Assembly (NCBI RefSeq): GCF_003194085.1
Contig: NZ_CP023994.1
Coordinates: 1 to 64,000, forward strand
DNA length: 64,000 nt
Direction of reading: 5' to 3'
DNA from: Aurantimicrobium photophilum
GTDB lineage: Bacteria; Actinomycetota; Actinomycetes; Actinomycetales; Microbacteriaceae
The position numbers were made by a program, and so were the translations under genes. Shown piece after piece: positions 62,591 through 64,000 of the stretch. Position 1 is the stretch's first letter. Every line of letters begins with the position of its first letter. The notes below the pieces were generated by a model. That model did not search any database. It was not told the origin of the DNA and was given only the letters and a program-made list of their open reading frames with translations.

Positions 62591-63379
62591 GTGAGCTCTT
62601 CCACGCCCCACGTACTCCTCGCAACACCCGTTGCAGGTGGAGTTATTGCGCATCAATACCTGCACTCTGTGCTGAAGCTTCAACGACACTTTGATGCTTT
62701 GGGGTGGACCCTTGAGGTCGTTACTCAACCCGATGGGCTTGTTACCCGAAGTAGAAATAGCTTTGCCAGCGTTGTGGTGCGCAATGAGAAATTCACGCAC
62801 CTACTCATGCTTGATGCGGATGTCACCGTGGAACCGGAGGGAATTGAACGCATTATTCGTTCAGGCCATGATTTCGTAGGCTGTGTCGTTCCGTTCCGAG
62901 AAGTTGATTGGGACAAGGTACGTTCTCATCTGGACATGATTCCTGATGCCAGCGCTCAACAATTGAAGACGATGTCCACAAAATATGCTCTATGGCCAGA
63001 GAGCAAACAGAAGTCAGTGAATGGTTTTATTCCAGTTCATGCCATTGGATCGGCCATCATGCTTCTGTCGCGTTCGGCTCTGATGAAGATTTCTGAAAGT
63101 GAACTTGTCAGTTATGCAACCGAAGGTCTGTATGCATCTGACGGCCACAAAGAAGGCTGGACATTCTTTGATCCGTTTGTTGATGCACAGGGTGTGTATT
63201 TATCTGAGGACTATGCCCTCTGTCAGCGATGGCGATCTTTGGGAGGAACGGTGTGGGCAGACTTGCGCACTCCCACTCATCACATTGGCCCCGTCCACAT
63301 TGAAGGCAACATCGAAGCAAGTTTGAACGCGGCTTCTGAATACACTCGTGCAGCCCGAAGCAAGAAGAGCTCTGATTAA
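62591..63379 (+). CDS. GT-A-fold glycosyltransferase-like protein, probable RiPP maturation enzyme
   Basis: A 262-residue protein. ATPVAGGVIAHQYLHSVLKL opens a nucleotide-sugar-binding fold. The DxD metal motif is DAD at 75-77 in LLMLDADVTV, and an acidic SED (205-207) plus HH (230-231) lie where the catalytic base and C-terminal metal ligand are expected. No transmembrane or signal segment is seen, so it acts in the cytoplasm. The GTG start abuts the precursor E stop codon. It is the only candidate modification enzyme in the window. Sugar and acceptor (Asn, Ser, Thr or Tyr) are unknown. Confidence 0.8.
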   Translation: MSSSTPHVLLATPVAGGVIAHQYLHSVLKLQRHFDALGWTLEVVTQPDGLVTRSRNSFASVVVRNEKFTHLLMLDADVTVEPEGIERIIRSGHDFVGCVVPFREVDWDKVRSHLDMIPDASAQQLKTMSTKYALWPESKQKSVNGFIPVHAIGSAIMLLSRSALMKISESELVSYATEGLYASDGHKEGWTFFDPFVDAQGVYLSEDYALCQRWRSLGGTVWADLRTPTHHIGPVHIEGNIEASLNAASEYTRAARSKKSSD

Positions 63380-64000
63380 ACCAGCTGGCGTGAAGCGAGT
63401 TGAGTAAACGCTCCACCCAGTGCCATCAATTCTTCGTAGCTGCCCATCTCGATAACATTTCCTTTATCGAGAACGATAATCTGATCTGCCTTGCGAATGG
63501 TGCTGAGGCGGTGTGCCACCACAATTCGGGTGGAGCCGAGTTTCTCAATCGATTCAGAAACAATGTTCTGGGTGTGATTATCCAGTGCGCTTGTTGCCTC
63601 GTCCAAGATGAGAATTCGAGGCTCTCTGACCAAAGCTCGAGCAATCATCAGGCGTTGCTTCTGTCCACCTGAGAAAGTGCTGGCACCGTCGCTGATGACG
63701 GTTTGCATGCCCATGGGCATTTCGCGGATGTCTTGAGCAATACCCGCACGTTCTGCTGCACGCCAGGCGTCTGTCTCATTACTGCCAGGAGCGCTAGCCA
63801 GAATATTTTCCAGGATTGTTCCGGGAATCAGTGCAGATTCCTGAGGAACGATACCCATCTGGGCAAGGACAGCAGATCGATCCAGCGAGCTGAGCGCTTG
63901 ACCGTCATAGAGCACTGTTCCAGAATCCGGTGTTTCCAAGCCCAAAAGCAGCCTAATGATTGTGGACTTACCGGAACCACTTGCTCCCACGATGGCTGTC
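63376..64000 (-). CDS. NHLM-type peptide export ABC transporter, ATP-binding domain (partial, 5' end off window)
   Basis: The visible 208 C-terminal residues form a full ABC ATPase domain: Walker A VGASGSGKST at the window edge, YDGQALSSLD, Q-loop VPQESALIPGTI, MPMGMQTVISDG, signature SGGQKQRL, Walker B ILILDEAT and H-loop AHRLST. The combination of MPMGMQTV, DEATSALDN-TQ-IVSES and AHRLSTIR is characteristic of the NHLM/NHLP bacteriocin export ATPases. The membrane and any peptidase or cyclic-nucleotide domain lie beyond 64000. The stop codon overlaps that of the convergent glycosyltransferase gene. Confidence 0.85.
   Translation of the reverse strand, partial: TAIVGASGSGKSTIIRLLLGLETPDSGTVLYDGQALSSLDRSAVLAQMGIVPQESALIPGTILENILASAPGSNETDAWRAAERAGIAQDIREMPMGMQTVISDGASTFSGGQKQRLMIARALVREPRILILDEATSALDNHTQNIVSESIEKLGSTRIVVAHRLSTIRKADQIIVLDKGNVIEMGSYEELMALGGAFTQLASRQLV

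Larger units (their letters stand above)
61698..64000. other. Candidate RiPP biosynthetic locus
   Basis: Five tandem precursor genes (A-E), a glycosyltransferase-like gene on the same strand and, on the opposite strand, an NHLM-type peptide exporter that continues past the window edge. The leaders are nearly identical, cores are variable, and no cysteines occur in any precursor. Additional maturation genes, if any, should be beyond 64000. Confidence 0.8.

Overview
The window reads as a chromosomal segment of an actinobacterium, most likely a member of the Microbacteriaceae. The signs are the dnaA / rpmH-rnpA-yidD-yidC-jag-rsmG-parA-parB order, the DUF6049 protein next to cca, an adjacent MurT/GatD pair, frequent GTG and TTG starts and a moderate G+C content. 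A small freshwater (Luna-type) lineage is possible, but that is inference. No tRNA, rRNA, CRISPR array, integrase or insertion sequence was recognised.

Region 1 (1-29.4 kb) is mostly core genome. It holds dnaA (minus strand), then divergently the ribosome / membrane-insertion / segregation operon, with two near-perfect parS palindromes around rsmG and parA. Next come a minus-strand set trxB-trxA-aminotransferase-ddl, DUF6049, cca, rpsF-ssb-rpsR-rplI, an AT-rich stretch with a cluster of DnaA boxes, and dnaB. These are followed by two small membrane proteins, purB, a WXG100-like protein plus alpha/beta hydrolase pair, a phage-holin-family membrane protein, a 2-oxoacid dehydrogenase E1alpha-E1beta-E2 operon, a self-contained Fic gene with twin inverted repeats, a LysE exporter, a CrtI-like flavoprotein and an Lrp regulator.

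Region 2 (29.7-55.1 kb) is an accessory catabolic island with no housekeeping genes. It encodes a 3-oxoacid CoA-transferase, thiolase, three SDRs (two with His in place of the catalytic Tyr), a VAO-type and a bicovalent BBE-type flavoprotein oxidase, a flavin monooxygenase and a type I extradiol-dioxygenase-like protein. It also encodes a C-C hydrolase-like alpha/beta hydrolase, an RpiB-like protein with altered active site, an FAH-family hydrolase, a succinate-semialdehyde-type dehydrogenase, a cyclase, a complete sugar-type ABC importer, an MFS exporter and two paralogous LysR regulators. The set fits import of a ring-containing (perhaps glycosylated or polyol-like) compound, oxidation, ring opening and thiolytic or semialdehyde funnelling into central metabolism. 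The substrate cannot be named from sequence.

Region 3 (55.4-61.6 kb) returns to core-type genes: MurT-GatD (peptidoglycan amidation), a POT peptide transporter, a monoglyceride-lipase-like hydrolase, a small GNAT, an orphan beta-class DNA methyltransferase and a PNPOx-like protein.

Region 4 (61.7-64.0 kb) is the most exciting part. Five tandem small genes encode peptides of 33-54 residues with a near-identical acidic leader ending in AAGG and variable cores. The cores lack cysteine and each carries N-x-S/T motifs. The last precursor abuts, stop codon against start codon, a GT-A-fold glycosyltransferase-like gene. On the opposite strand, running off the window, is the ATPase domain of an NHLM-type peptide exporter. 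This looks like an uncharacterised glycosylated or otherwise modified RiPP system; other enzymes may lie beyond position 64000.
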